Of a stretch of 64,000 nucleotides of DNA, positions 20,437 to 30,173 are shown in pieces. The stretch is from Jaminaea rosea. Taxonomy: Eukaryota > Basidiomycota > Exobasidiomycetes > Microstromatales. The stretch is taken from assembly GCF_003144245.1 (NCBI RefSeq), contig NW_020289978.1:186001-250000 (forward strand). Direction: 5' to 3'. A program made the translations under genes and the position numbers. Position 1 is the stretch's first letter. Each line of letters begins with the position of its first letter. Below the pieces are notes generated by a model that saw nothing but the letters and a program-made list of their open reading frames with translations, made no database searches and had not been told where the DNA came from.

Positions 20437-23400
20437 CTACTTCTTGCCGCGCCCAGACGACGAGCCCGATGAGCTCGGATTGGAGGGAGTGCGCCTGCTC
20501 ATGCCCAAGCTCTTGCCCGGCTTCCTGAGCAGCCCAGCCCCGTTTCCGATTCCGCTCCCACTCCCACTCCTACTTCCACTGCCGCTGCTGCCTCCCATGT
20601 GCCCAGCTTCGAAGCCTCCCTCCCCTCCACCGGGTAGCAACCCCTTCAGTGCATCGATACTATTCTGGCTGCTCGTCTGGAATGACTTCATCAGATCATC
20701 CCTGCTTTTCCCCTGCCCAGCTCCAGCTCCCTCCGCAGCTGCAAGGGCAGCTCCATCCGTATGACCAGCCCCACCGCGTTTATAGTCCTCTATCCAACGA
20801 GGTGAGGACGCAATGCGCGACGAAGCGCCAGTGGAATGAAGAGCGTTCCCGCCCGGCTGGGCGAGGGCGTTGAAGCGCGACTTGTCTTTGACGTCGAGGG
20901 CGGAGAGAGCAGACGAGAAGCCCGTGTGAGGGGCAGGAGGCTTGGCCTGAGGCTTGGTGTGGATCTCGTGCTTGACAAGGCTGCTGCTGCTGCTGGCACC
21001 ACCGTGAGCTGAAGTGCTGATGCTGCGCGAGCTGCTGGCGCCACGAAATCCTCCACGCCCTTGTCCACGCCCGCCGAAGATGGCGGCCATGGCTCCGTAC
21101 ATGCTGCCGAAGTTGTCGTCTTGGCCATACTCGTCGTCCGAGTCACCGCCGAAATTACCGTAGCCGCGCCCATAGCCACGCCCATATCCACCGTAGCTTC
21201 CAAAAGATCGCCCCCCGCCGCCACTTCTGCTGCTCAAGTCGAGCTGCTGCATGCGCTGAGCCGTCACCGACCCCTCAAAGGCCTTGACTTTCTCATCGAT
21301 CAGCTTGGTGTCAGGCACAGGGCGTTGCAGGACGGTGCCAATGACTTGAAGCGCATCTGCGTCGATCGTGGGACGGCCATCTGCGAAGTCGATCAAGGTC
21401 GCGCCCTTCGAGGAGGAGGAGCTCGCATTCGACGTCGCCCTCGCGGTAGCCGTGCCACCCCTCTCCTTCGATGCGATCGGAGTGATGAATTGGCTGAGCT
21501 GCTTGTCATCCATCTGCCCTGCCAGCATTCTCTCGCTACAATGACTCAAGTAGAGCAACGCCTGCGCACGCGTCATAGCGACGTACAAGAGGCGACGCTC
21601 CTCATCAACCTCGGCCTGCTTGACCGACTTGTAAAAGGGGAAAATGCCGTCCTCTACCCCAAGCACGAAGACGACTGGATACTCGAGGCCTTTGGAAGCG
21701 TGGCAGGTCGAGATTGTCACTTTGGGGCCGGAGGGCTTGCCGTCTTTCTTGGACGACGCATCAGAGTCTTCCGAGGCGACGGCATCGGTGGATAATGTGC
21801 AGGCTTCGAGAAAGGTGCGAAGCGGGACGCCTTGTGGCAGGGGTGTGGTGAGGGAGGGCTCCTCCGAGCCGTCGCGGTCATCGTTGCTCGTGGTAGGCTG
21901 CGTCTTTGCCTTCTTGATCTTGCGCTCGACCTTAGCCTTGTTGCCCTTGCTGGGCGCAAAGTCGTCATCGTCTTCGTCGACGCCATCTTCGTCATCGAGA
22001 TCCTCCTCCTCCTCCTCCTCCTCAAATACAGCATCGTCGCTGTCCTCGATGGTGATGGCTGACTTGCTGCGTGTGCTCCTCGTGGGGCGAGAGGATGCCG
22101 AAGACGATGAGCTCGCCTTACGCTTGAGTGCTGGTCGCTGCGGCTCGTGCTTGACGGCAGTCGATCCCTTCTCCTTCTTGACAGCGGGTGCCCTCTGGGC
22201 ATTGCGCGAGCTGCCAACGCTTGGCCTCTCGTCACGCGGCTCGACCTCATCCATGGCCTCAATCGCGGCTCCCTCCTCAGAGTCGCTCACTGGCTCTCCT
22301 CGCAGCTCACGTTGCATCTCCGCATCGTCCTCCAGCTCTTCTCGCAACTCGCGGCGCACCTCGAGCGTTTCCTCAAAGGCGCGTCCTACAGCGGTTATGT
22401 CGCCACCAAAGTCCGGCATCTGCTCAACCACGGTCGAGAAGTTGATCAACTCCTTTATGTTCTCCAAACGAGCGTCGAGGTCTTGAGGCGACTTCTGGAG
22501 ATGACCCTTGTAATCGATATTGTCCATGATGAGCGTAATGAGCTTCCCAACCGGCGCGCCCTTCGCCGCTGCGGACTTGAGCTCCCTCACAGCGCCCACT
22601 AGCTGGGAGAGACCACGCTTCATCGTTGGCTTGACGTCGGCGAAGTTGCCCTTGGCCTTCGCGCCCTTCTTGCCCTTGGGCGCCGCCTCCTCGTCCACAA
22701 CAGCTTCTGCCAAGGCCATGGGAGACATCTTCTTCTTTTCCGCAATTTTGAGGAACTCCTCCACGGATTTGTCCCCTACGCCGCGCTTGGGCACATTAAC
22801 CACGCGCGTGAAGGCGGGCGTGTACGTCGGGTTCACCGCCAGGGTGAGGTAGGCCAAAATGTCGCGCACCTCTACGCGGTCGAAGAATTTGTGGCCACCG
22901 AGCATTTGGCTGGGGATGTTCTCTGCTTGAAGCGCTTGTTCGACCTCGCGCGAGAGGGCATTGTAGCGAAGGAGGATGGCAAAGTCGCCGTAGTTGAGCA
23001 TGTCGCCCGAGTGAGCGATCAGCCGCTTGATCTCTGAGGCGACAAAAGAGGCTTCCTGCTGTGGTGAGGCATTGAGGCGTAAACTGGCGGGAGGGCCTGA
23101 AGGGTGACTGGTGAAGAGGCCCTTCGCTACGCGCTTGTCGTCCTGCTTAATGACAGCTAAGGCCGCTTCGAGGATCTTGCCTGTACTGCGATAGTTCTCC
23201 TCGAGCAGAGCTTGCTGGCAGTTGTACTCCTCCTTCATGCGATCCAGGTTGCCTACCTCGGCTGCTCGCCAGCCGTAGACGGCTTGGTCGGGATCGCCGA
23301 CGGTGGTCACACAGCGAGTGGCGCTGCTGAAGCAGGACATGAGCATGTATTGCGTCGTGTTCGTGTCCTGCATCTCATCGACGAGGACGTGGCGGATACC

Positions 23401-24308
23401 AGCAACGATACGCTGAGCACGGAGTGGAGAGGCGTGCAAATTAGCTACAAGCATGAAATGCCTCGTCACGTGGTCACTCGCGTACTCACTGGGTGCTCTT
23501 TGAGAAGCTTCGCACCGTAAACCATCAGATCATCAAAGTCCAGCGCGTTCGCCCCGTGCAACCGCTTCTCATACTCCTCATATACAGTTGCCAGCGCCGA
23601 CTTGTAACTCGATACCTCCTCATGCGCAGCGCGATATCCTTTCCCACTAGGCTTGTTGATGTTTGCTCTATACTCCTTGGGCGAGACGTCCTTCGCCTTT
23701 GACCACGAGATGGTCGATGCGGCCTGATCGGGTGTGATCTTGAGCCCCTCGGCCTCGAGGTGCTCTTTCATGTCCTTGAGGATATCTTTGATCAGCTTCT
23801 TGCTATCGTCTGCATTCGTGATGGTGAAGTCATTGTTGAGGCCGATGAGGCCGGCGTTGCGGCGTAGGAACAGAGTGCAGACAGCGTGGAAGGTGCCAAG
23901 GACCAAGCGCGAGGTACGGTCGGTGCCGATGAGCTTGTCCAGTCGGGCGCGCATCTCTTTCATGGCCTTGTTGGTGAAGGTTACGACAATCTGCATGGGC
24001 GAGCAAGGGTATCAGTAGATAATCCGGCTTTCTTCCACATCTCGTGCGCTCACTAGCTCCTCGGGCATGAGCTTCTGCTCACGAACGAGCCAGGCTACGC
24101 GCGACGTTAGGACTCGCGTCTTGCCCGAGCCAGGCGGGGCAGAGATAGAGAGGGCGCCGACGGCTGGATGCGTAGCGGCAGCCAGCTGCGCAGGCGAAAG
24201 CATCGAGAGGTAGTCGGGTACGGGCATGCTGGTCGATGATGAGGCCATTGCTTCGAGCTGGTGAGGGGAAGGGGGAGCAGCGCCAGAGGTGCCACTGGAG
24301 GCGGCCAT
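20437..24308 (-). CDS. SRS2: Srs2/UvrD-type 3'-5' DNA helicase, 1243 aa
   Basis: The exons are 24308-24054, 23990-23490 and 23412-20437, with phase-0 introns. All SF1A helicase motifs are visible: I (APPGSGKT), Ia (TFTNKAMKEM), II (VDEMQDTN), III (GDPDQAVYGWR), IV (ENYRST), V (TCHASKGLEYP) and VI (RRLLYVAMTRA). In fungi Srs2 strips Rad51 from single-stranded DNA and works in post-replication repair. A long acidic, Lys/Ser-rich insert (encoded about 21820-22340) splits the second RecA-like domain between motifs IV and V. The C-terminal ~300 residues are Gly/Ser-rich and disordered, where yeast Srs2 carries its Rad51-, PCNA- and SUMO-binding sites. I cannot confirm those sites here. Confidence 0.93.
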
Positions 24309-24665
24309 TGTGGTAGAGGCACGGAGGTGACGATTGCGATCTGTGTGCAGCGATCGACCTCCAAGCTGAACTATCTCTGAGCTCGCGCGCCGTAGCGAGC
24401 GAGTCAAGCGCGAGAGTGTCAGTGTGCAGTCTAGGCGGGTCAGGTGCTAGTGGTCAAGATGAGGGAATTGATTGACCGTAAGCTCCGTCCGAGCTTCGAC
24501 CTCTCGACTTCGTGTTGGATGACGGACAGAGCCACGTGGTCTGGTCTTGACGCCGCTCGCACCGCCTGAGTGGAGGGCTCAGCGTCTTGTCTACCGCGCT
24601 TCTCATCCCCAACTCTCAACTCAATCTCAACGACCATCCTCTCATCCCTCATCAAACGCACCATC
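24309..24665. promoter_or_regulatory. Divergent intergenic region, SRS2 / small hydrophilic protein
   Basis: This is a 357-bp gap between divergent starts. A C/T/A-rich leader with repeated CTCAAC lies directly before the ATG at 24666. Nothing more specific is visible. Confidence 0.35.
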
Positions 24666-25067
24666 ATGGCAGGTCGCGGACACAACCTAAAGAACGCAGA
24701 TGGGACGGTCAATCTCGAGGGCCTCTCAGGCCATGTCGCTGACCTCAAGGCGTGAGTCCACCAAGCCGTGGTACGATGCGCAGCAAGCGTAGCCTCTCAT
24801 CTAACCGCACCTCCTCGCACCTCCCCTTCCCGCAGCAAATACGCCCAGAACGCCCGCAACTTCGAAGCGAACACAGGCCAGCCCATGAACATGAAGAACG
24901 CGGGCGCCGAGGGGCAGGGTGAAGTCGGTCAGGCAAGAGGGGATGCCGACCATGATGGCCCGGAGGGGTTCGCTGATAAGGAACAGCCCAAGGGTGAGAG
25001 TGGGCAGACGAGGGACAGCCAGCCTGGTGGCAGCGTGGGGACTCAAGACCATGGGAGCCGGGTTTAG
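24666..25067 (+). CDS. Small, highly hydrophilic Gly/Asp-rich protein, 105 aa
   Basis: The exons are 24666-24751 and 24836-25067, joined in phase 2 (GC|C = Ala). The product starts MAGRGHNLKNADGTVNLEG, contains LKAKYAQNARNFEANTG, and then runs as a Gly/Gln/Glu/Asp-rich tail with no hydrophobic stretch. The exon structure, the clean ATG context and the joined frame support a real gene. The composition (over 15% Gly, strongly hydrophilic, no Cys or Trp) resembles hydrophilins/LEA-like stress proteins, but I do not recognise a family. The stop lies about 100 bp from the stop of the convergent HEL2 gene. Confidence 0.75.
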
Positions 25068-25168
25068 TATCACAGATGGCGACTGCGATGCTGAGAGACA
25101 ATGAAGAGATTGCAAGATGAATGACGATGACGAGGCAAAAAGAGTGAAAGGTCGCCCCTACGCCCCGT

Positions 25169-27799
25169 TTAAGCACCACGGTGCACACCACCCAAGCTCA
25201 TCATTGCCACCCCTTTGTTCTTCTTCTTCTTTCCCTGCTGTTGCTGCCCACCGCTACCGCCAAGGCCCGCGTCTGCGGCGAGCCTGGCACCCAAATCATC
25301 CACATCCACCCCGTTGCTCCCATTGGCGCTGCCTCCCCTCGACATGAGCGGTGGTGATGTGAGCCCGCTGTACGCTGAAGGGCTAGGCAAAGAGTCGATG
25401 CGCGAGTCTCCACCGTTCGACACCCCATTCTGCCTTGCCCAGTGTGCCGCATTGATCGGCGTGCTAGATCCTGAAGCGGCCCGAGAGGAACTGCTGGAAA
25501 GGACCGCCTTCTTGTGCGCTGCGAGAGCTGCTGCGCTAGCATTTGTTGGGAGCGAGGGAAAGGCGCTCTTCGAGCTTGTGCGCGGCGTTGAGCTGGAGGA
25601 GCTGCCATTTGTGCTGGCAAGCTTGCTCGCTGAGGAGACCGGGTGATGCCCCGTAGAGTAGGGTACAGGCGGTGAAGGAGCAGAGGGCGGTGCCGTCCTG
25701 CTCGACGTCGAGGCTGAGCTCCAGGGAGTGGAGCCGTGCAAGGCTCTAATGTTCGTCTTGCCACTGGGGCCAGCGGTGTTGCCGCCCTTGGATGCAGCAT
25801 GCGCCGCTGATCCAGGCACGGCCGCCTTCTTCCCTGCCCCTGCCGCCGTGCCAAAATTGCTGGCTGAGCCGAGCGCAGGGAAGTGCTGCTCACGATTTAC
25901 CAGCCGACCAGTCGAACCTGAAGCACCAGCGGCCGCTCCCCACCGTCCTCCACTGCTGCTCCCTCCTGCTGCTGCGCGCTCAACGTTTGCCCAAATCTGG
26001 TTGCTGTTCGCCGTGCCCCGATTTTTGACGCTGCGAATTGAAGTGGACGAGCCGGCACCATTGCCCATCGGTACGAGCGAGGGGAACTGTGTACGCTCAA
26101 CACGCAGCTTGTTCCAGGCGGTCAGGACATCGTTGCGCTTGCCGGCGTCTTCAAGGAGGTCGACAAGCCCATTGACGACAGTGGCTGCCCCGTCCAGTGG
26201 CGTGGCAGAAGAGTCGCCGACGAGTGAGTGGATCGTGTCCACCAGGTCGTTGGCTGACATCTCGCCTGCTCGGAAGATGCGCACAGCATTTCGGAAGTTC
26301 TGAACTTTGGCGTCTGACCCGCCCATGATCGACGTCACGCGAGCAAGGAAGGCGGCGTGACGCTCTGCCTCCGATGAAGAGGAGGGAGCTGCGGATCCCT
26401 GAGCAGCTTGTGATGCTCTGGTGGCTGCGTCTCGAGCAGCTTGATCGCGTGAAGCCTCGCTCGTTGTATGCCCGCCGAAGTTGATGCGACGGCTGTGATT
26501 GGCTGGGCCTGCGCCTGGTACGTTGGCGCGCAGGGCGAGCATTGAGAGACCAAGCGGATCTGATGGTGGTGCTGGGTCTGCCTCTCGTCCTCCCCTGCGG
26601 CCCTTTCGACCTCCACCACCGCCCGCTGCTCGTCCGCCGCTCGACGAGCCTGCCATGCTGGACGGCTCATCATAGTGGAAGTTTGGCTCGATGCGCATGG
26701 CCTCCTTGAGCTCCTTGCTCGACAGCTGCGCCTGGTGCTCTGCGACCTGATGCGCCTTGAAATCCATCTCGCTCTCGAAGACTACGAACTTCTTGTCCAA
26801 GCAGTCCTTGACCGGGCAAAGGTAATGCGCTGCCCGAAAATGCTGCTCTAGCATGCGGTAGTCGCGAAAGTACTTCCATCGATCCGCCTCATTCCCACTT
26901 GCCTCGCAGATGTGGCATTGCTCATGGCGGTCTCGCATGTGGACGAAGAGCTCGTCATCGCTATAGAAGTGAGCGTGGCAGTACTCGCAAAAGCGATGAT
27001 CCTGCCTCATGTGAGCGGCCAGGGACTGGCTAGTGTGGAGGGTATGCTCATGCGCAAAAATCTTCTTGTGTCGAATGCAAAGATCGCACAGTAGACGATC
27101 ATGGTCGCGCTTGGCGTGCATCTTGAGGTCGTCCCACCCAGTCGAGGCAACATCGCATCGCTCGTCTGGGCAGTTGAAGCGCAACAGGATCAAGGTATCT
27201 TGCAGCGCTTCATTGGTCTCGAAACTGATAGCCAGTCGTTTGTCTGAGTGAGGGAGGTCGGCCGGGGTGAAGTCACCGAAGTTCTTGTCGGGTGAGGTAG
27301 TGAAGATGAGGTGATCCAGAGAGGCTTTGCAGAAGGTGCATTCTCGTACTTTGTAGAGCGCACGTAGACGGATTGCGCAGATGTGGCAGGTGCGATGATT
27401 GCAAGGCCCGACGCTGTATAGCTTGGCTGGCTCTGCGCAGATCCAGCAGAGGTCCTCCTCGTCCTCCTCGTCTTCGGCAGCGGCTACCTGCTTGCCCTTA
27501 TCCTGCGGCGGCGGGGCGGTGGTCGCTGCAGAGCTTGTCTGGCTCTCGGAGTCATCCGCTTGAGCTGCGGCTGGCGCTGATGCCTCATGCTGGTCCTCCC
27601 TGGTGATACTGCCACCAAAATTGCCTCTCCTACCGCCTCTACCACCTCCCCTGCCTCTAGAGCTGCTGTCGTGTGCTGCTCCCCCGCCTCTTCCCTTTCC
27701 TCCTCGCCCGCCTCTTCCTCTTCCTCTAGATCCAGCTCCTGCTCCTGCTGACGGTCCTGTTGGCGGTGCGCCTCCCCTACCGTCGCCATCAGATGCCAT
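25169..27799 (-). CDS. HEL2: Hel2/ZNF598-type RING E3 ubiquitin ligase, 876 aa
   Basis: This is a single exon. The Gly/Arg-rich N-terminus (many RGRGG repeats) is followed by a RING finger at residues ~118-157 (CWIC...CNHRTCHIC...CTFC). Then come several C2H2/LIM-like zinc fingers (CDLCIRHKKIF, CEYCHAHF, CHICEASG), the arrangement specific to Hel2 and ZNF598. The protein senses collided ribosomes and ubiquitinates small-subunit proteins such as uS10 and uS3 to start ribosome-associated quality control and no-go decay. The C-terminal half is Ser/Ala/Gly-rich, with a conserved-looking block around residues ~490-580 (FLARVTSIMGG, FRNAVRIFRAGE). An in-frame codon upstream is GTG, so the ATG at 27799 is taken as the start. 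Confidence 0.95.
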   Translation of the reverse strand: MASDGDGRGGAPPTGPSAGAGAGSRGRGRGGRGGKGRGGGAAHDSSSRGRGGGRGGRRGNFGGSITREDQHEASAPAAAQADDSESQTSSAATTAPPPQDKGKQVAAAEDEEDEEDLCWICAEPAKLYSVGPCNHRTCHICAIRLRALYKVRECTFCKASLDHLIFTTSPDKNFGDFTPADLPHSDKRLAISFETNEALQDTLILLRFNCPDERCDVASTGWDDLKMHAKRDHDRLLCDLCIRHKKIFAHEHTLHTSQSLAAHMRQDHRFCEYCHAHFYSDDELFVHMRDRHEQCHICEASGNEADRWKYFRDYRMLEQHFRAAHYLCPVKDCLDKKFVVFESEMDFKAHQVAEHQAQLSSKELKEAMRIEPNFHYDEPSSMAGSSSGGRAAGGGGGRKGRRGGREADPAPPSDPLGLSMLALRANVPGAGPANHSRRINFGGHTTSEASRDQAARDAATRASQAAQGSAAPSSSSEAERHAAFLARVTSIMGGSDAKVQNFRNAVRIFRAGEMSANDLVDTIHSLVGDSSATPLDGAATVVNGLVDLLEDAGKRNDVLTAWNKLRVERTQFPSLVPMGNGAGSSTSIRSVKNRGTANSNQIWANVERAAAGGSSSGGRWGAAAGASGSTGRLVNREQHFPALGSASNFGTAAGAGKKAAVPGSAAHAASKGGNTAGPSGKTNIRALHGSTPWSSASTSSRTAPPSAPSPPVPYSTGHHPVSSASKLASTNGSSSSSTPRTSSKSAFPSLPTNASAAALAAHKKAVLSSSSSRAASGSSTPINAAHWARQNGVSNGGDSRIDSLPSPSAYSGLTSPPLMSRGGSANGSNGVDVDDLGARLAADAGLGGSGGQQQQGKKKKNKGVAMMSLGGVHRGA

Positions 27800-28347
27800 G
27801 GCGGTGAATGAGGGCGGAGCGTTGATCGGCTGGCTATTGCAGCGTAGTGATGAGGACGAGAAGTGATGTATGATTGAGATTTCCTTTCGTTCTCGACCCT
27901 TGCTCACTCAGCAGCACCAACGCGAACGCAACTCAACGCAACGACGCAGACGCAGGCGCCACTCAGAGCTCCGTCTCTCGAGTCGTCGCCTGGCTCGCTC
28001 CGCCCCGCCCGCCGCCGCTCGCTGATTGAGCGTCGCGCAGGCTAGGAAGTTGAGGGAGCGAGGAGCTGAGCCTCTGCCATTGTGCCTGCCTCGCCGTCAA
28101 GCAAGACGAAAACTTCACCGACGGACTACGACTACGACTACGGGCCAGGCCAGACCTTCCTCTTCTTCCTCCTCACCAGGTCTTCGCACCTTCTTTGTCG
28201 CATTACACAGCACACCTTTCCACCTCATCAAAAGGCCAGGAAGCTCCGTTTTCACGCAGCTTCTGATACCCATCAATCGAATCCAGTCCTTCCAGGTAGT
28301 CGCATAGATCGACTTCTTGGATACTCCGGATTACAGTCCATCCAATC
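27800..28347. promoter_or_regulatory. Divergent promoter region, HEL2 / eIF4A
   Basis: This is a 548-bp divergent gap. The half next to eIF4A is pyrimidine-rich, as in highly expressed fungal genes, and holds a short GACTAC repeat near 28123-28142, probably within the eIF4A leader. Confidence 0.4.
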
Positions 28348-29857
28348 ATGAGCAAGTGGGTGATCCGCGGGCTGCGAGCCGCAAGATGGCGTTGAAGAAA
28401 TAAGACAGCTGCTGACGAGCACCATTCTATTCGACTTCTCTCTCCCTACCGCCAGGCCCGAAGAGACTACGGCCGCCGCTGGCGCTGCCGCTCCCGCCGG
28501 GGGAAACCCGGACCTCAACATCGCTGATGGCGAGATCGAGTCCAACTGGGAGACGGTCATTGACAACTTCGACAACATGGAGCTGCGCCCTGAGCTTCTC
28601 CGTGGTGTCTACGCCTACGGGTGAGTTCGGGCGAAACCTCTCAAAATGAAGAGAACTTTGAAGTGGCGAAGGGCTCACTCCTCTTCCCCTTCGTCGTCTC
28701 CTCTCTCCCAGTTTCGAGCGACCCTCTGCCATCCAGTCGCGAGCCGTCGTCCCTGTCATCAAGGGCCACGACGTCATTGCTCAGGCTCAGTCCGGTACGG
28801 GCAAGACGGCCACTTTCTCCATTGCCATCCTTCAGCGCATCGACCCTGCCATCAAGAATGTTCAGGCTCTCATTCTCGCCCCTACCCGCGAGTTGGCCCA
28901 GCAGATCCAGAAGGTCGTCATCGCTCTTGGTGACTACATGAAGATCGACTGCCACGCCTGCATTGGTGGTACCAACGTCCGTGAGGACATGGCCAAGCTC
29001 CAGGACGGCTGCCAGGTCGTCGTCGGTACCCCCGGCCGTGTCTACGACATGATCAACCGCCGCGCCTTCCGAACTGACCACCTCAAGATGTTCTGCCTCG
29101 ACGAGGCCGATGAGATGCTTTCTCGCGGTTTCAAGGACCAGATGTACGAGTGCGTATCCCCTCAAGAGCACTGTGGTCGGACGTGAACGGCATAGCTGAC
29201 GTCTCTCGTCTTTTTCCTCCCGCTCACAGGGTCTTCCAACTCCTTCCCCAGGACACCCAGGTCGTCCTCCTCTCGGCCACGATGCCCCAGGACGTCCTCG
29301 AGGTGACCAAGAAGTTCATGCGTGACCCCGTCCGCATTCTCGTCAAGCGCGACGAGCTGACGCTTGAAGGTATCAAGCAGTTCTACGTCGCCGTCGAGAA
29401 GGAGGACTGGAAGCTCGACACCCTCTGCGACCTCTACGAGACGGTCACCATCACCCAGGCCGTCATCTTCTGCAACACCCGCCGCAAGGTCGACTGGCTC
29501 ACCGACAAGCTCCACGAGCGCGAGTTCACCGTCTCGGCCATGCACGGCGATATGGACCAAGCGCAGCGTGAGGTCATCATGAGGGAGTTCCGTTCGGGCT
29601 CTTCGCGTGTCCTCATCACCACCGACCTGCTCGCCCGTGGTATCGATGTTCAGCAGGTCTCGCTGGTCATCAACTATGACCTGCCCCTCAACCGCGAGAA
29701 CTACATCCACCGTATCGGTCGTGGTGGACGTTTCGGTAGGAAGGGTGTTGCCATCAACTTCGTCACGTCTGAGGACGTCCGCATGATGCGTGACATTGAG
29801 GCCTTCTACTCCACCGAGATCAGCGAGATGCCCCTCAACGTCGCTGACCTCATCTAA
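28348..29857 (+). CDS. TIF1: Translation initiation factor eIF4A, DEAD-box RNA helicase, 412 aa
   Basis: There are four exons: 28348-28355 (8 nt, ATGAGCAA), 28456-28620, 28712-29149 and 29230-29857. All DEAD-box motifs are present: the Q motif (ERPSAIQ), [24 protein letters not shown] in [18 protein letters not shown] and HRIGRGGR. The ending NVADLI is the typical eIF4A C-terminus. This separates it from the related Fal1, although the two are close. The protein unwinds 5' UTR structure within the eIF4F complex in the cytoplasm. Exon lengths and phases (2, 2, 2) close exactly. The codon choice is strongly biased (mostly C-ending), as in highly expressed genes. Confidence 0.96.
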
Positions 29858-30173
29858 GCACCAACCCAAAAACGCCAAGGGATTGGCCTACTACCTGTGG
29901 CATTCTGCGATTGCTCTTGTACTTGAGGCGGCCTGTACGAGGGTGCGCGTGGGACACCATTGTTGACGTATTGAGGACTTTGTAGTGCGGCCGGCCTCCG
30001 TCGTCGACGTAGATCAGAGGGACTCGGGCCTCCGTCGAAGACCTCAATGGAATCTCTCGTTCAAAAAGCAACATAAAAAGCGGGATAGCGTGGCGGCGTG
30101 AAGCAGTGTGACTGTTTGAATAGCGTTGAAGAGATAGTCGCCTGGACGTGGTATCGATCACAGCGTAAACTGC
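29858..30173. other. Convergent 3' region between eIF4A and APC2
   Basis: This is 316 bp of shared 3' flank with no coding signal, repeat or RNA gene that I can see. Confidence 0.4.

Noticed and set aside
29162-29878. Minus-strand open frame (238 codons) opposite eIF4A
   Set aside because: It is a shadow of the strongly codon-biased eIF4A exon, with Leu/Val/Asp-rich composition typical of such mirrors.
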